A stretch of DNA of 55,928 bases from Chlorobium sp. (GTDB taxonomy: Bacteria; Bacteroidota; Chlorobiia; Chlorobiales; Chlorobiaceae). The notes under the pieces were generated by a model that was not told the origin of the DNA, did no database searches, and saw only the letters and a list, made by a program, of their open reading frames with translations. Where the stretch lies: NCBI GenBank assembly GCA_028277225.1, contig JANQHB010000058.1, forward strand, positions 1 to 55,928. Reading direction: 5' to 3'. A program made the translations under genes and the position numbers. Below are positions 42,959 through 51,859 of this stretch, in pieces (the first letter of the stretch is position 1; each line of letters begins with the position of its first letter).

Positions 42959-44697
42959 TGCCGCTCCCTGAGGCTCCATCCGGCCGCAAGCCGCTGTTCC
43001 CGCCACATGTCGGCGTAAAGTCCTTTTCGGGCTATCAGCTCCGCATGCGTGCCGCTCTGTACAATCCTTCCCTCGTCCATAACAATAATGTTGTCCGCCC
43101 TGGCGACGGTATGCAGGCGATGTGCGACGACAACCACGGTTTTGGAACGGACAAGGGTATCTATAGCTCCCTGTATCAACTCGTCGTTTCCGGGATCGAG
43201 AGCGGCTGTCGCTTCATCGAGCAGCACGACAGGGGCGTCCTTGAGTATAGCCCTGGCGATGGCGACCCGCTGTTTTTCCCCGCCGGAAAGCGTCGCTCCG
43301 GACTCTCCGACAAGGGTATCGTAACCCTCCGGCAACGCCATGATAAAATCGTGACAGTGCGCCGCCCGTGCGGCTTTTTCCACATCCTGCCGGGTTGCAC
43401 TCTCCCTGCCGATACGGATATTGTTGAACAGCGTATCGTTAAACAGGTACACCTCCTGAAACACCATGCTGATGGACCCGAGAAGAACCTCCGGAGCGAA
43501 AGTCCGTATGTCGACCCCGCCGATCTCGATGCATCCCCGCTCCACATCCCAGAACCTCGCGATCAGATTGGTTACCGTACTCTTGCCCGAACCGGAAGGG
43601 CCCACCAGAGCGGTCATGCTGTGCTCCCGTGCGGTAAAGCTCACGTCGTGCACGACGGTTTTCCCCCTGTACCCGAAGCTGACATCCCTGAACGCGATAT
43701 CGAAGCCGCCGCCCGGCTCGCGCCCCTCCTTTCCGGTTTGTTCCGGCTGTTCCAGAACCTCCTCGACGGCTTTGGCCCCGGCGAAGGTGCTGCGCGTCAA
43801 CGCCGCGTTTTCGGCGAATCTGTGCAGGGGACGGTAAAACCGGAAGGCGAGAATCAGAAACACCGGCAGGACGGACAAGCCGATCACTCCTTTTTGAGCC
43901 AGAAACGCACCCAGAACGAGCAGCAGCACAAATCCCCCTTCCAGAACGGCGGAATAACTCAGCGAAACGGCGAAAGCTTTCACCTCGAAGCCGATACTGA
44001 ACGTTCGCAGACGGTCCAGCGCCTTCTCCAGCCTTGCAAACCCGAATCCGGTAACGTTGAACGCCTTGAACACGCCGATCCCGTGCACGTATTCCAGAAT
44101 ACGCGAGTTGGCATCATCGATCATTTCCACTCTTTTCACACTTTCCCGGTCGACCATCCGTATAAGGCCCGCAAGCAGGGGAATTGCAACAAGCAGCATG
44201 GCAAAGAGGACAGAAGCCATCAACGGGTTCAACAGCAGCATAAACAAAAACAGCACGACGGGAACAGTCAGGTTGGCCACGGACTGCGTGAAGAAGTGGC
44301 TGATCATCATCTCCACCATCGCCACGTTGTGAAACAGCCGGTTGGTCAGCTCTCCCGTATCATGGACATTGAAAAAGCCCATCGGCAGCTTGCGCAAATG
44401 TTCGCCGAGATGCAGGCGGACAGCCGTTCCCGCTTCATAGCCCGCCCGGAGGCCTCCGCCGTAGCTTTTCAGCGAAAACACAATGCGCAATCCGTAAAGC
44501 AGTACGATCAGCAGGAATCCGGTCCAGAACACGTCCTGCTGCAACCGGTCCTCAAATACTCCCGGCAGCATAAAAGCGATAACTCCATAGGGAGCGGCTA
44601 TGCAGAAACCTTCCAGAACCGCATACACCATGGGAGTCCGGAGGTAGTTCACCCCGTTTCCAGCGACCTTTCTGATGGTTGTAAACATCTCAAGCAT
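42955..44697 (-). CDS. ABC transporter, fused membrane-ATPase (YbtQ/IrtB-like)
   Basis: The 580-residue half-transporter has a type IV exporter-fold membrane domain (about six helices in residues 15-300) and an ATPase with Walker A GPSGSGKST, signature LSGGEKQRVAIARAI, Walker B VVLLDEATAALD and the H-loop VVAHRLHTV. Despite the exporter fold, YbtPQ and IrtAB pairs import iron-siderophores as heterodimers. The ATG at 44697 has AAGGAGG five bases upstream and overlaps the upstream ABC gene by 8 bases, so both are translated together. Strongly GC-rich codon use. Confidence 0.9.
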   Translation of the reverse strand: MLEMFTTIRKVAGNGVNYLRTPMVYAVLEGFCIAAPYGVIAFMLPGVFEDRLQQDVFWTGFLLIVLLYGLRIVFSLKSYGGGLRAGYEAGTAVRLHLGEHLRKLPMGFFNVHDTGELTNRLFHNVAMVEMMISHFFTQSVANLTVPVVLFLFMLLLNPLMASVLFAMLLVAIPLLAGLIRMVDRESVKRVEMIDDANSRILEYVHGIGVFKAFNVTGFGFARLEKALDRLRTFSIGFEVKAFAVSLSYSAVLEGGFVLLLVLGAFLAQKGVIGLSVLPVFLILAFRFYRPLHRFAENAALTRSTFAGAKAVEEVLEQPEQTGKEGREPGGGFDIAFRDVSFGYRGKTVVHDVSFTAREHSMTALVGPSGSGKSTVTNLIARFWDVERGCIEIGGVDIRTFAPEVLLGSISMVFQEVYLFNDTLFNNIRIGRESATRQDVEKAARAAHCHDFIMALPEGYDTLVGESGATLSGGEKQRVAIARAILKDAPVVLLDEATAALDPGNDELIQGAIDTLVRSKTVVVVAHRLHTVARADNIIVMDEGRIVQSGTHAELIARKGLYADMWREQRLAAGWSLRERQ

Positions 44698-46456
44698 GTT
44701 TTCCTCCTTCGCCGGGTAACTGCCATCCGGTCACCTTTTCATAGTGGCTCCAGAGACTTCCGTACAAATCGTCATGCAGCAGTTCCGCATGCGTGCCCGA
44801 GGTCCTGATCCGTCCCCGGTCAAACAGAATGATCTGATCCGCGTGCTGTATCGCCGGCAGCCGATGAGCGATGACGATAACCGTTTTTCCGGCCATAAGC
44901 CGTTTCAAAGCAAGCTGGATACGGCTTTCGTTTTCCGGATCCGCAAAGGCGGTCGCTTCGTCAAGAATAACAATAGGCGCATCCTTGAGCAGCGCCCGGG
45001 CGATGGAAATTCTCTGCTTCTCTCCGCCGCTCAAGTACGCGCCTCCTTCTCCAACGACAGTGTCGTATCCCTGTTCAAGCCCGGTGATGAACTCATGGGC
45101 CGCGGCACTTTCGGCTGCAGCGACAACCTCCCCGTTCGAAGCCGTTTTCTTCCCCATGCGAATGTTTTCCTTTATCGTGTCGTTCATCAGGTAGACATCC
45201 TGAAAGACAAACGCAATACTTTTCATCAGCCCGGCCGAAGGTATCTGCCTGATATCCCGTCCCCCGATCAGAATTTCCCCCTGCGTAACATCCCAGAATC
45301 GCGGTATAAGCCGGGCTACCGTGGATTTTCCCGCGCCGGACGGCCCCACGAAACCGTTCAGGGAACCCTCCCGCAAAACAAAAGAAACCTGTTCGAGGAC
45401 ATTTTTTTCACCGTAAGCGAACGAAACATCCCTGAATTCAACGGTGTAACGGTCGGGTGCGGAGACGGCTTCCGGTTCGGGAAACGGCGTCTCGTTCAAA
45501 ACGGCCTGAATGCGAACGATTCCTTCTCCTATGCGATCGAGCAATCCGCTTATCATGATGATCCTGCCGAAAGGCTCCATCAATCCAATACCGAGCAGCA
45601 GAAACAATATCAGCTTCGGCGGGGTGGTCGTCCCCGCCGCGAGAAACAGAAAACCGGCCGCGAGAATGAACGGCAGACTCAGATCGAGCGAAACCCAGAA
45701 CATCGAGGCGTAACCGGATGCCCGGCGGTTCCAGTCGCGAGCGATTTTCAGGTGGCTTTTCAGCGCCTGCTCATACCGGCGAAAAGACCGGGCCGTCTGA
45801 TTGAACGCCTTGATAACCGGCATTGCGCGCACATACTCGACGATGGCGCTGTTGAGTTTTTCCTCGTTGTCGTGATACACCTCCACCTTGTCCCGGTACA
45901 CCCGGTTCATCCCCTTGTTCATGACATACGCCAGGGGCAGCGGGATCAGGGCGACAAAGGCCAGTTGCACATCCACGCTGAACAGAAACACGGCGGCAAA
46001 AAACGGCAGAACGAGCGCGGCGACACTATCGGGCAGGTAATGCCCGATAAACAACTCCACGTTTTCGACATCCTCGCCCATGATCTTTTTGATCTTTCCC
46101 GACGCGTTCCGGTCGAAAAAACCGAACGGCAACAACGCGATATGGGCTGCAATTCGTGAGCGCAGGTCGTAATGAATGCTGTACGCGCAGATGTGGGACA
46201 GCCGCATCGATAAAAAATAGGTGGCGAACCGGCACACCACCGCTCCCAGGGCAACCGACGCTATCAGCGGCATCCTTCCCTCCGCCATACCGTCCGCGGA
46301 AAAGAAGTCGAGGGCCATCCAGTATACGCAGACCATCGGAACCAGCGACAGCAACGTACTGACCGAAGCAAGCAAAACAGCGAGGAAAAGCCGGAAACGA
46401 TAGGCTTCCGCAGCGTCGAGCAGCCATCGAAATGTCGCGATACGCTTCTTGTTCAT
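44690..46456 (-). CDS. ABC transporter, fused membrane-ATPase (YbtP/IrtA-like)
   Basis: The 588-residue partner half-transporter starts at the ATG at 46456 (MNKKRIATFRWLL), 24 bases after the receptor stop; a GGGGAGAG tract lies upstream. It has a six-helix membrane domain and an ATPase with Walker A GPSGAGKST, signature LSGGEKQRISIARAL, Walker B IVILDEATAFAD and H-loop VIAHRLPAI. It lacks a siderophore-reductase extension as found in IrtA. With the next gene it should form the inner-membrane iron-chelate importer. Confidence 0.9.
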   Translation of the reverse strand: MNKKRIATFRWLLDAAEAYRFRLFLAVLLASVSTLLSLVPMVCVYWMALDFFSADGMAEGRMPLIASVALGAVVCRFATYFLSMRLSHICAYSIHYDLRSRIAAHIALLPFGFFDRNASGKIKKIMGEDVENVELFIGHYLPDSVAALVLPFFAAVFLFSVDVQLAFVALIPLPLAYVMNKGMNRVYRDKVEVYHDNEEKLNSAIVEYVRAMPVIKAFNQTARSFRRYEQALKSHLKIARDWNRRASGYASMFWVSLDLSLPFILAAGFLFLAAGTTTPPKLILFLLLGIGLMEPFGRIIMISGLLDRIGEGIVRIQAVLNETPFPEPEAVSAPDRYTVEFRDVSFAYGEKNVLEQVSFVLREGSLNGFVGPSGAGKSTVARLIPRFWDVTQGEILIGGRDIRQIPSAGLMKSIAFVFQDVYLMNDTIKENIRMGKKTASNGEVVAAAESAAAHEFITGLEQGYDTVVGEGGAYLSGGEKQRISIARALLKDAPIVILDEATAFADPENESRIQLALKRLMAGKTVIVIAHRLPAIQHADQIILFDRGRIRTSGTHAELLHDDLYGSLWSHYEKVTGWQLPGEGGKHA

Positions 46457-46480
46457 GGTAGAGTTCTCTCCCCGGCGCAC

Positions 46481-48442
46481 TTACAGTTCAAAGTCGAGAC
46501 GGGCCATGAAGGAGCGCCCTGCATAAATGGTATCCGAGCCTTTCAGCTCCTCGTCAAAGAGATTGTCCACCTGGACGGTCAACCTGCCGCCATCTACGAC
46601 CTCCTTCCAGACATTGACCCCGACGGAAGTGAACGGCTCCGTTTTCGGAGAAGCGGTGGGGGCGAATATCAGATTGTGCTGGTCGCTGCTGTAGCCGAAC
46701 GTGATCGCCCCTCCCCAGTCATGCGCCGGGCCGGAGTAGTCGAGCATGGCGTTGAAGCTGTGCTCCGGCGTATCGATGAGCCGCTCGTCGGTCATACTGT
46801 TCCTTGCATCGGTATAGGCATAGTTCAGATGCAGGCCGAGCTCCCCGGCGATAAAGATATCCGCCGACGCCTCGATCCCCTGAATCGTCGCCTCATTCAT
46901 ATTTTCATGGGTCAACACGGGGAGTCCGAGCCAGATATCTCCCGTTGCGGCGTAGTTGATCATGTCCCGCACGCTCGTATGATAATAGGTGGTCGACAGC
47001 CTGACACGCCGGTCGAAAAATCCCTGCTCCAGCCCTATCTGCCATGTCACCGATCTTTCCGGTTTCAGATCGGGGTTGGAGAACACCCACTGGACGATAT
47101 GATTGATCGGCTCCGCTGATGTAATCAGCGCCGACGGGGCCTTGAAAGAGCGTCCGACCGATGCCCTTATTCTGGAATCCTCGCCGAATGCGAACATGGC
47201 GCTGAATTTGGGATTCCACTCCTGACCGTACACGTCGTTGTCGTCGAACCGGATACCCGGGATCATGACCAGACGTCCGTTCATGAGGCTCCATTCATCC
47301 TGCACGTAGGCGCTTGTCGTAACGATTTTTTTATCCACGACAATACCGGTATCGAAAGACTCCCTGAGATACTCCACCCCGGCCGTCACAAGATGGTTCC
47401 TGAGCACACTGCCCGTATACTGGATTTCAGCGTCACTGTAGCTTACATCCGCTTTCTGGTCACCGTACAGCGGGTCCCTGAAATCGGCGTCGAGATTCTG
47501 GTAGTACGCCTTGAAGCGAAGATTGTGCAGGGGAGCGATCCGGTAATCGGCGTTCAGGTACAACCTCGGCGCGGTCTCCTTTTTACTGTCTCCACTGATA
47601 TCATCCTCTTCTTCCCAGATCGTATATTCAGCGCCGGCATTCAGCACCAGATTGTCGGCGAGCGCCATCTCCAGCCGTCCGTGCACATAGTTCCGGTAGA
47701 TATCGTACGGAGCGGCATGCGTCCCCTCGTTGGCTTCGTGACTGAAACTCACCATGCCTTTTATGTCTTTCGATATCCGCCCGCTCACCGCGGCATAGGC
47801 ATCGTACCGGTACCGGGATGTATTTTTCGGCCTGGTGCCCAGATAATCCATACCCCCGACCTCGAAGGAGCCGTACCCGCCGCCGGCCGACACCCGTGTC
47901 TCCTCCGAAGGCTGCCGGGTAATGATGTTCAGCACGCCGACGACGGCATCGCTGCCGTACAGGGCCGATCCGGGCCCCTTGACGATCTCTATGCGCTCGA
48001 TCAAGGTTACCGGCACGATGTTGACGTTGTGCGAAAAGCCGGCCGAAGACATCCCCCCGCTGTGATACCCGGAAAACACCCGCTGACCGTCCACCAGGAC
48101 CAGCAGATACCGGGCCTCCACATTAAGTCCGCGGATCGTGTTTTTGTATCCCATGGAACCGGTGAGATCGTTCTGCTGTGAAAAATTGAAGCCGGGAACC
48201 TGACGAAGCAGGGCTGCTACGCTTCTGGCGTTGGACTCCTCTATCTCCTCACGCGTAATCAGTACGGTTTCGACCGGCACCTCTCCGAGAAGCTTGTCGG
48301 TCTTGGTTCCCGTAACGACAATCTCTTTCATCTTCATCATATCCCTTTCACCGATACCCGAATCCCCCCGTCCGCCTGACGGGAGCATCAACGATGCGGC
48401 GACGATAATTACCGGAACCATTTTCAGACGCTGAATCTTCAT
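46481..48442 (-). CDS. TonB-dependent outer-membrane receptor (iron chelate)
   Basis: This 653-residue receptor starts at the ATG at 48442, seven bases after AGGAGG; an in-frame start at 48463 has no ribosome site. It has a signal peptide (VPVIIVAASLMLPSGG), a TonB-box-like MKEIVVTGTKTDK, a plug domain (NDLTGSMGYKNTIRGLNVEA, ERIEIVKGPGSALYGSDAVV) and a 22-strand-type barrel ending in GRSFMARLDFEL with the terminal aromatic-hydrophobic pattern. It is the first gene of the uptake operon, downstream of an AraC regulator. The ligand is probably a siderophore or haem; no biosynthetic genes are nearby. Confidence 0.93.
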   Translation of the reverse strand: MKIQRLKMVPVIIVAASLMLPSGGRGDSGIGERDMMKMKEIVVTGTKTDKLLGEVPVETVLITREEIEESNARSVAALLRQVPGFNFSQQNDLTGSMGYKNTIRGLNVEARYLLVLVDGQRVFSGYHSGGMSSAGFSHNVNIVPVTLIERIEIVKGPGSALYGSDAVVGVLNIITRQPSEETRVSAGGGYGSFEVGGMDYLGTRPKNTSRYRYDAYAAVSGRISKDIKGMVSFSHEANEGTHAAPYDIYRNYVHGRLEMALADNLVLNAGAEYTIWEEEDDISGDSKKETAPRLYLNADYRIAPLHNLRFKAYYQNLDADFRDPLYGDQKADVSYSDAEIQYTGSVLRNHLVTAGVEYLRESFDTGIVVDKKIVTTSAYVQDEWSLMNGRLVMIPGIRFDDNDVYGQEWNPKFSAMFAFGEDSRIRASVGRSFKAPSALITSAEPINHIVQWVFSNPDLKPERSVTWQIGLEQGFFDRRVRLSTTYYHTSVRDMINYAATGDIWLGLPVLTHENMNEATIQGIEASADIFIAGELGLHLNYAYTDARNSMTDERLIDTPEHSFNAMLDYSGPAHDWGGAITFGYSSDQHNLIFAPTASPKTEPFTSVGVNVWKEVVDGGRLTVQVDNLFDEELKGSDTIYAGRSFMARLDFEL

Positions 48443-48821
48443 GGCCAACCTCCTGTAAATCATTTATGGCGCTCTTCGCGGCTGCACCCCGCACTGTATC
48501 CCTGCGCTCCCCGTCCGCCTGGTATCCGGAGAGCGTCGCGGGACATCGCGACAGCCGGAAGAAACATCACTTAAAAAGACTCATGATGAGTATAGCGCAC
48601 CGGGAGGACTCCTTTTTGTCCCGAATACCGTACTTTTTGTCCTGTGCATCATTTCCGGAACCGTCGACGGACAAACCGGAAGGTCACTACAGAAAAAAAA
48701 GACGGCACTCGCACGGGAGACCGTAAACAAGGGGAAGCAGGGTTGCGGATGCAACCGCCGGGAGACCGGAGATCACAGAAAGGAAAGGAAGAAAATGCGA
48801 AGGATATGACGCCGAAGGGCT
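48443..48821 (-). promoter_or_regulatory. Promoter region of the iron-uptake operon with AraC-type direct repeats
   Basis: These 379 bases between regulator and receptor contain no gene. On the minus strand, GGACAAAAAG occurs twice, at 48642-48633 and 48621-48612, exactly 21 bases apart (two helical turns). The nearer copy overlaps where the -35 hexamer should be, and a perfect -10 TATACT (48594-48589) lies 17 bases further. An 11-base palindrome CTCATGATGAG (48580-48590) covers the likely start point. This is the layout of a promoter activated by an AraC protein bound as a dimer next to RNA polymerase. Confidence 0.65.
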
Positions 48822-49799
48822 CTATTGAAAGGCCCGCTGCCTGTGCTTCCGGCTGTAATGACCAGGGGTCACGCCATATTGAGCGTAAAAAGCCCGGTGA
48901 AAAGAACTGAGGCTCGAGTATCCGACCTCCCAGGCCGCTTCCGAAACGCTTTTGTTTTCGTGCTCCATGAGATATCTCGCCTTTGCAAGCCGCTCCCGGC
49001 GAAGAAAACCGAAAACCGTCGTTCCAAACAGCTCCCGGAACCCCGCATTGAGACTGGTTAGACACAATCCGGATTGTTTGGCGATATCGGCAAGTTTCGG
49101 CGTTGTCTCGAGGTTTTCAAGCAGTATCTGGCTCGCCCGGTGAATGGACACCGGATTTACCGACGAAAACGCCCCGTTTTCTCCCCTGTTTTTCTCAGCG
49201 ACGAGGTGAAACAGAAGCTCATACGCCCTGGAGATGAGATAAAGCCTGCTCAATTCATCGGGCTGGTGGCTTTTTTGCAGAATCTGGTAGACGATCCGGC
49301 TCACCTCCGGCGTGAAGGAACCGGCGCCGCTGAACGCACCGGAGCAGCTGGCGCTTCCGGGCCCGGAAGCAACGCCCGATTGATCGATCGGAAGAAACGT
49401 GTCCAGCAAAGAGCCCGAAACCAGGAACATGACCACCGATACCGGCTGACCGGTGCGGTATTCCATGACGCCGCTGGCGCTGTGACAGTACGAAAACCAC
49501 GTCTTGCAGGACCCTCCGCCGAAATGCCGCCTGCCTTCGCCGCAGTCGGTCGAATATCCCCAGACACGGCCTGAAAGCAGGCAACCGAACTCCAGAAAAG
49601 CCTGATCGCGCTGAAAATGCACGACAACATCGCTGGAGGCATCGAGCTTCATGCAGATCAATTCCAGTCCGGGCAAGAGCTGCGAAACTATGTCGTTTTT
49701 GCCGGACAAGCGACCGTTCCGGCCAGTCAGGGCTGAAACCCGGCAACTGCCATATGCATTCCGAACTACAAGACCCATTCGTTCATCATCGAAAAACAT
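48822..49799 (-). CDS. AraC-family regulator (PchR/YbtA-like)
   Basis: The 325-residue protein has a C-terminal pair of helix-turn-helix motifs (LADIAKQSGLCLTSLNAGFR; KSVSEAAWEVGYSSLSSFHR) and an N-terminal sensing domain of the PchR/YbtA kind. Such regulators bind the incoming siderophore and switch on the uptake genes. AAGGAG precedes the ATG at 49799. It is transcribed in the same direction as the receptor, which begins 380 bases downstream behind two direct repeats, its likely binding sites. The gene is GC-rich like the rest of the island. Confidence 0.9.
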   Translation of the reverse strand: MFFDDERMGLVVRNAYGSCRVSALTGRNGRLSGKNDIVSQLLPGLELICMKLDASSDVVVHFQRDQAFLEFGCLLSGRVWGYSTDCGEGRRHFGGGSCKTWFSYCHSASGVMEYRTGQPVSVVMFLVSGSLLDTFLPIDQSGVASGPGSASCSGAFSGAGSFTPEVSRIVYQILQKSHQPDELSRLYLISRAYELLFHLVAEKNRGENGAFSSVNPVSIHRASQILLENLETTPKLADIAKQSGLCLTSLNAGFRELFGTTVFGFLRRERLAKARYLMEHENKSVSEAAWEVGYSSLSSFHRAFYAQYGVTPGHYSRKHRQRAFQ

Positions 49800-49894
49800 G
49801 ACAATACACTCCTTGTTTGCGTTTTAAAACCTTCGCAGACTTCGAGAGCAACAGGCTGCCGTCCTCCTTCAATGATTATTTTCTTTCCCGGCGG

Positions 49895-50334
49895 ATTTCT
49901 CAGAAGATCACCTGCAAATCTGAGCGCCCCGGCAAAGTCCTCGTCCTGTACGAGACGCTTTGGCTCGAGAAGATGAAACGGCACCCTTTCTACAGTGACA
50001 ACCTTTATGCCTTCACTTTCCAGGAGAGCCTGCCACTCCTGTATGGGCACAGGCGATGCCCGATATGAATTGCGCTTGAAAGCTCACCCTGTATCTGCCT
50101 TGTCAGCGATTCACCTGTATCATCAGGTATCAAACCTGCCTCATGAATACCGTAGCAACCATCTTCTTTGAGAAGCCGTGTCGCATCTTGTATAATCTGC
50201 CGCTTTTTTCCCGGATACATGGTCAACATCGCTTCGCCATATACTACCGATGCGAATCCATCATCAAGTCCTGTATCCTCAGCAAGCCCGGCAAGGCATT
50301 GCCTGTTATCGCTTTGGAGATACTTGCGTACCTG
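49895..50334 (-). pseudogene. Truncated, frameshifted methyltransferase (copy of 51860-52696)
   Basis: From 50334 the minus strand reads QVRKYLQSDNRQCLAGLAE..., VVYGEAMLTMYPGKKR... and YGIHEAGLIPDD, closely matching residues 98-190 of the intact gene. Near 50051-50058 one base is missing, and the match continues in another frame with PIQEWQALLESEG and PFHLLEPKRLVQDE up to AGDLLRN. The first ~97 residues, including the SAM-binding motif, are absent; homology stops 18 bases from the end of the FmdE-like gene. It marks the right edge of the iron island. Confidence 0.92.
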
Positions 50335-50351
50335 TCCGGCATCATGTATTG

Positions 50352-51056
50352 CTACTCCATCTCCTTTTCCAAAAAGTCGTATGCAAAACATCTGGAGACG
50401 GTGATCAATCCGTCAGGAGTATCGGTTATAACAATCGCCACTTTATCCTGAACAATACCTGCAAACTTCCGCTTCTCCTTCTCACTTGCCGAGCCGTCCA
50501 TCACTTTCTTTTTCAGGGCTCGCACTTTCTTCATCTCTTTTTCGCTCAGAATCCTGGACTTGTCCAGCACTGCCTTGACCATCTTGCCGTTATCCATTCT
50601 CTTGAACACAAGAGTCAGGGTTTTTGGGGCACCCGCAAGCGATGGGTCTATGATCAGTGCATTCTTCTCTTTTTCATCACCGGCACGCTCACGGGCTCTG
50701 ACAACGTAGGCCGCCACCTCCGTCTGATCGTTGTAATGGGAGGCCGCCATGCTGATCTCACCCCGAACGGGAAGCTCATCGCCGGGGTAGAGCTGCTCAA
50801 GGGCCTGTTTTGTGAGCAAAAATCCGGAGGCGACACCGGCGCAGACGTGCCCGGTATACTTTTCGAGATCGTCGAGCGACAATTCAAACAGGGCGTCACC
50901 CGGCTGTCGAGAACCAACCATAACGGACTTGGGATCAAGCACATCGATCGTTCCGGCTTTGCTGTAGACGGAATCGTTGACATCTTCAGAATACGCATGA
51001 AAGGGAAACATGACTATCGTCAGCAGCAGTAAAAGAAACAGATTCGGTTTCATCAT
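50352..51056 (-). CDS. Exported FmdE-like protein
   Basis: The 234-residue protein has a signal peptide (MMKPNLFLLLLLTIVMF..., cleavage after about residue 23) and an FmdE-type domain recognised from GHVCAGVASGFLLTKQALEQ (His70, Cys72) and the following LYPGDELPVRGEISMAASHY. FmdE domains are linked to molybdenum/tungsten formylmethanofuran dehydrogenase but also occur alone as predicted metal-binding proteins. The C-terminal half is Lys-rich and charged. It is divergent from the methyltransferase at 51120, sharing a 63-base promoter region. Function unknown; trace-metal handling is a reasonable guess given two TonB receptors nearby. Confidence 0.75.
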   Translation of the reverse strand: MMKPNLFLLLLLTIVMFPFHAYSEDVNDSVYSKAGTIDVLDPKSVMVGSRQPGDALFELSLDDLEKYTGHVCAGVASGFLLTKQALEQLYPGDELPVRGEISMAASHYNDQTEVAAYVVRARERAGDEKEKNALIIDPSLAGAPKTLTLVFKRMDNGKMVKAVLDKSRILSEKEMKKVRALKKKVMDGSASEKEKRKFAGIVQDKVAIVITDTPDGLITVSRCFAYDFLEKEME

Positions 51057-51119
51057 GGAAGTTTATTTCTTACTTAGGTGATACTGGATTTATTATCTGA
51101 AAAAACAAAGCGCAGCAAC

Positions 51120-51833
51120 ATGTCATTTTACTCGGAATTTTCTGACTGCTATGAAGAAACATTCCCTTTAAGGGAAGAGGTTTACCGTTTTCTCCGTTCG
51201 CTGACCGCTGGCGATAAAGGAAATATCCTCGACCTCGGCTGCGGCACAGGCCACTACTGCAACCGGTTCCATGAGGACGGCTTTTCAGCTACCGGCGTCG
51301 ACAGCAACGCTGAAATGATCGAAGCAGCCAGAAAAAAATACCCTGCACCTTTTTTTTATACACTGGATATCATGAATATCGATAGTCTGCAGGGGCCTTT
51401 CGATTGTATTTTCAGCATCGGTAATGTGCTTGCGCACATCCCCCGGGAAAAACTGGATCCACTCCTGCAAAACATCCGTACGCTTCTCAAACCAGATGGC
51501 AAATGGATTTTCCAGGTCGTCAACTGGGACTACATTGTCCCGAAAAAGCTATATACGTTTCCCGTCAGATCACTGGCCGAAGAACGGCTACAGTTACATC
51601 GTTCATATGAAGGCATAACCCAAAAGGCCGTGCTCTTTCATTCCATCATGAAAGAAGGTGAAACAATCCTCTTCGACGAAAAAATCACGCTCTATCCTCT
51701 GCTGACTGATGATTGCATCGCAATCCATCATGACAGCGGCTTTGCGCTGCAGGGTCTTTATGCGGATTTCCAGAAAAAAACCTATCGAAAAAACAGCGAG
51801 TCGGGTGCCGTCTACGTATTCAAACCAGAATGA
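51120..51833 (+). CDS. Class I SAM-dependent methyltransferase (237 aa)
   Basis: Starting at the ATG at 51120 (MSFYSEFSDCYEETFPLREE) the protein has the classical SAM-binding motif ILDLGCGTGHYC, an acidic second strand (ATGVDSNAEMIEAARKK), and FDCIFSIGNVLAHIP as motif IV. The pattern is that of small-molecule Methyltransf_11/25 enzymes. An upstream in-frame start at 51078 would add 14 residues without a ribosome site. It converges with another methyltransferase 26 bases downstream. A fragment of a duplicate lies at 41525-41640. Substrate unknown. Confidence 0.87.
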   Translation: MSFYSEFSDCYEETFPLREEVYRFLRSLTAGDKGNILDLGCGTGHYCNRFHEDGFSATGVDSNAEMIEAARKKYPAPFFYTLDIMNIDSLQGPFDCIFSIGNVLAHIPREKLDPLLQNIRTLLKPDGKWIFQVVNWDYIVPKKLYTFPVRSLAEERLQLHRSYEGITQKAVLFHSIMKEGETILFDEKITLYPLLTDDCIAIHHDSGFALQGLYADFQKKTYRKNSESGAVYVFKPE

Positions 51834-51859
51834 ATCGTATCCGAAAAACCCTCATTTCA

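Noticed and set aside
42919..44808. A 629-codon open frame on the plus strand opposite the YbtQ-like gene
   Set aside because: It is an antisense shadow in GC-rich DNA: no domain, unusual His/Gln/Arg-rich composition, no ribosome site, while the minus strand has a complete ABC transporter.
44744..46159. A 471-codon plus-strand open frame opposite the YbtP-like gene
   Set aside because: Same reasoning: shadow of a clear ABC transporter gene with implausible composition.
47393..48181. A 262-codon plus-strand open frame opposite the island TonB receptor
   Set aside because: Antisense shadow of the plug domain region; no family features.
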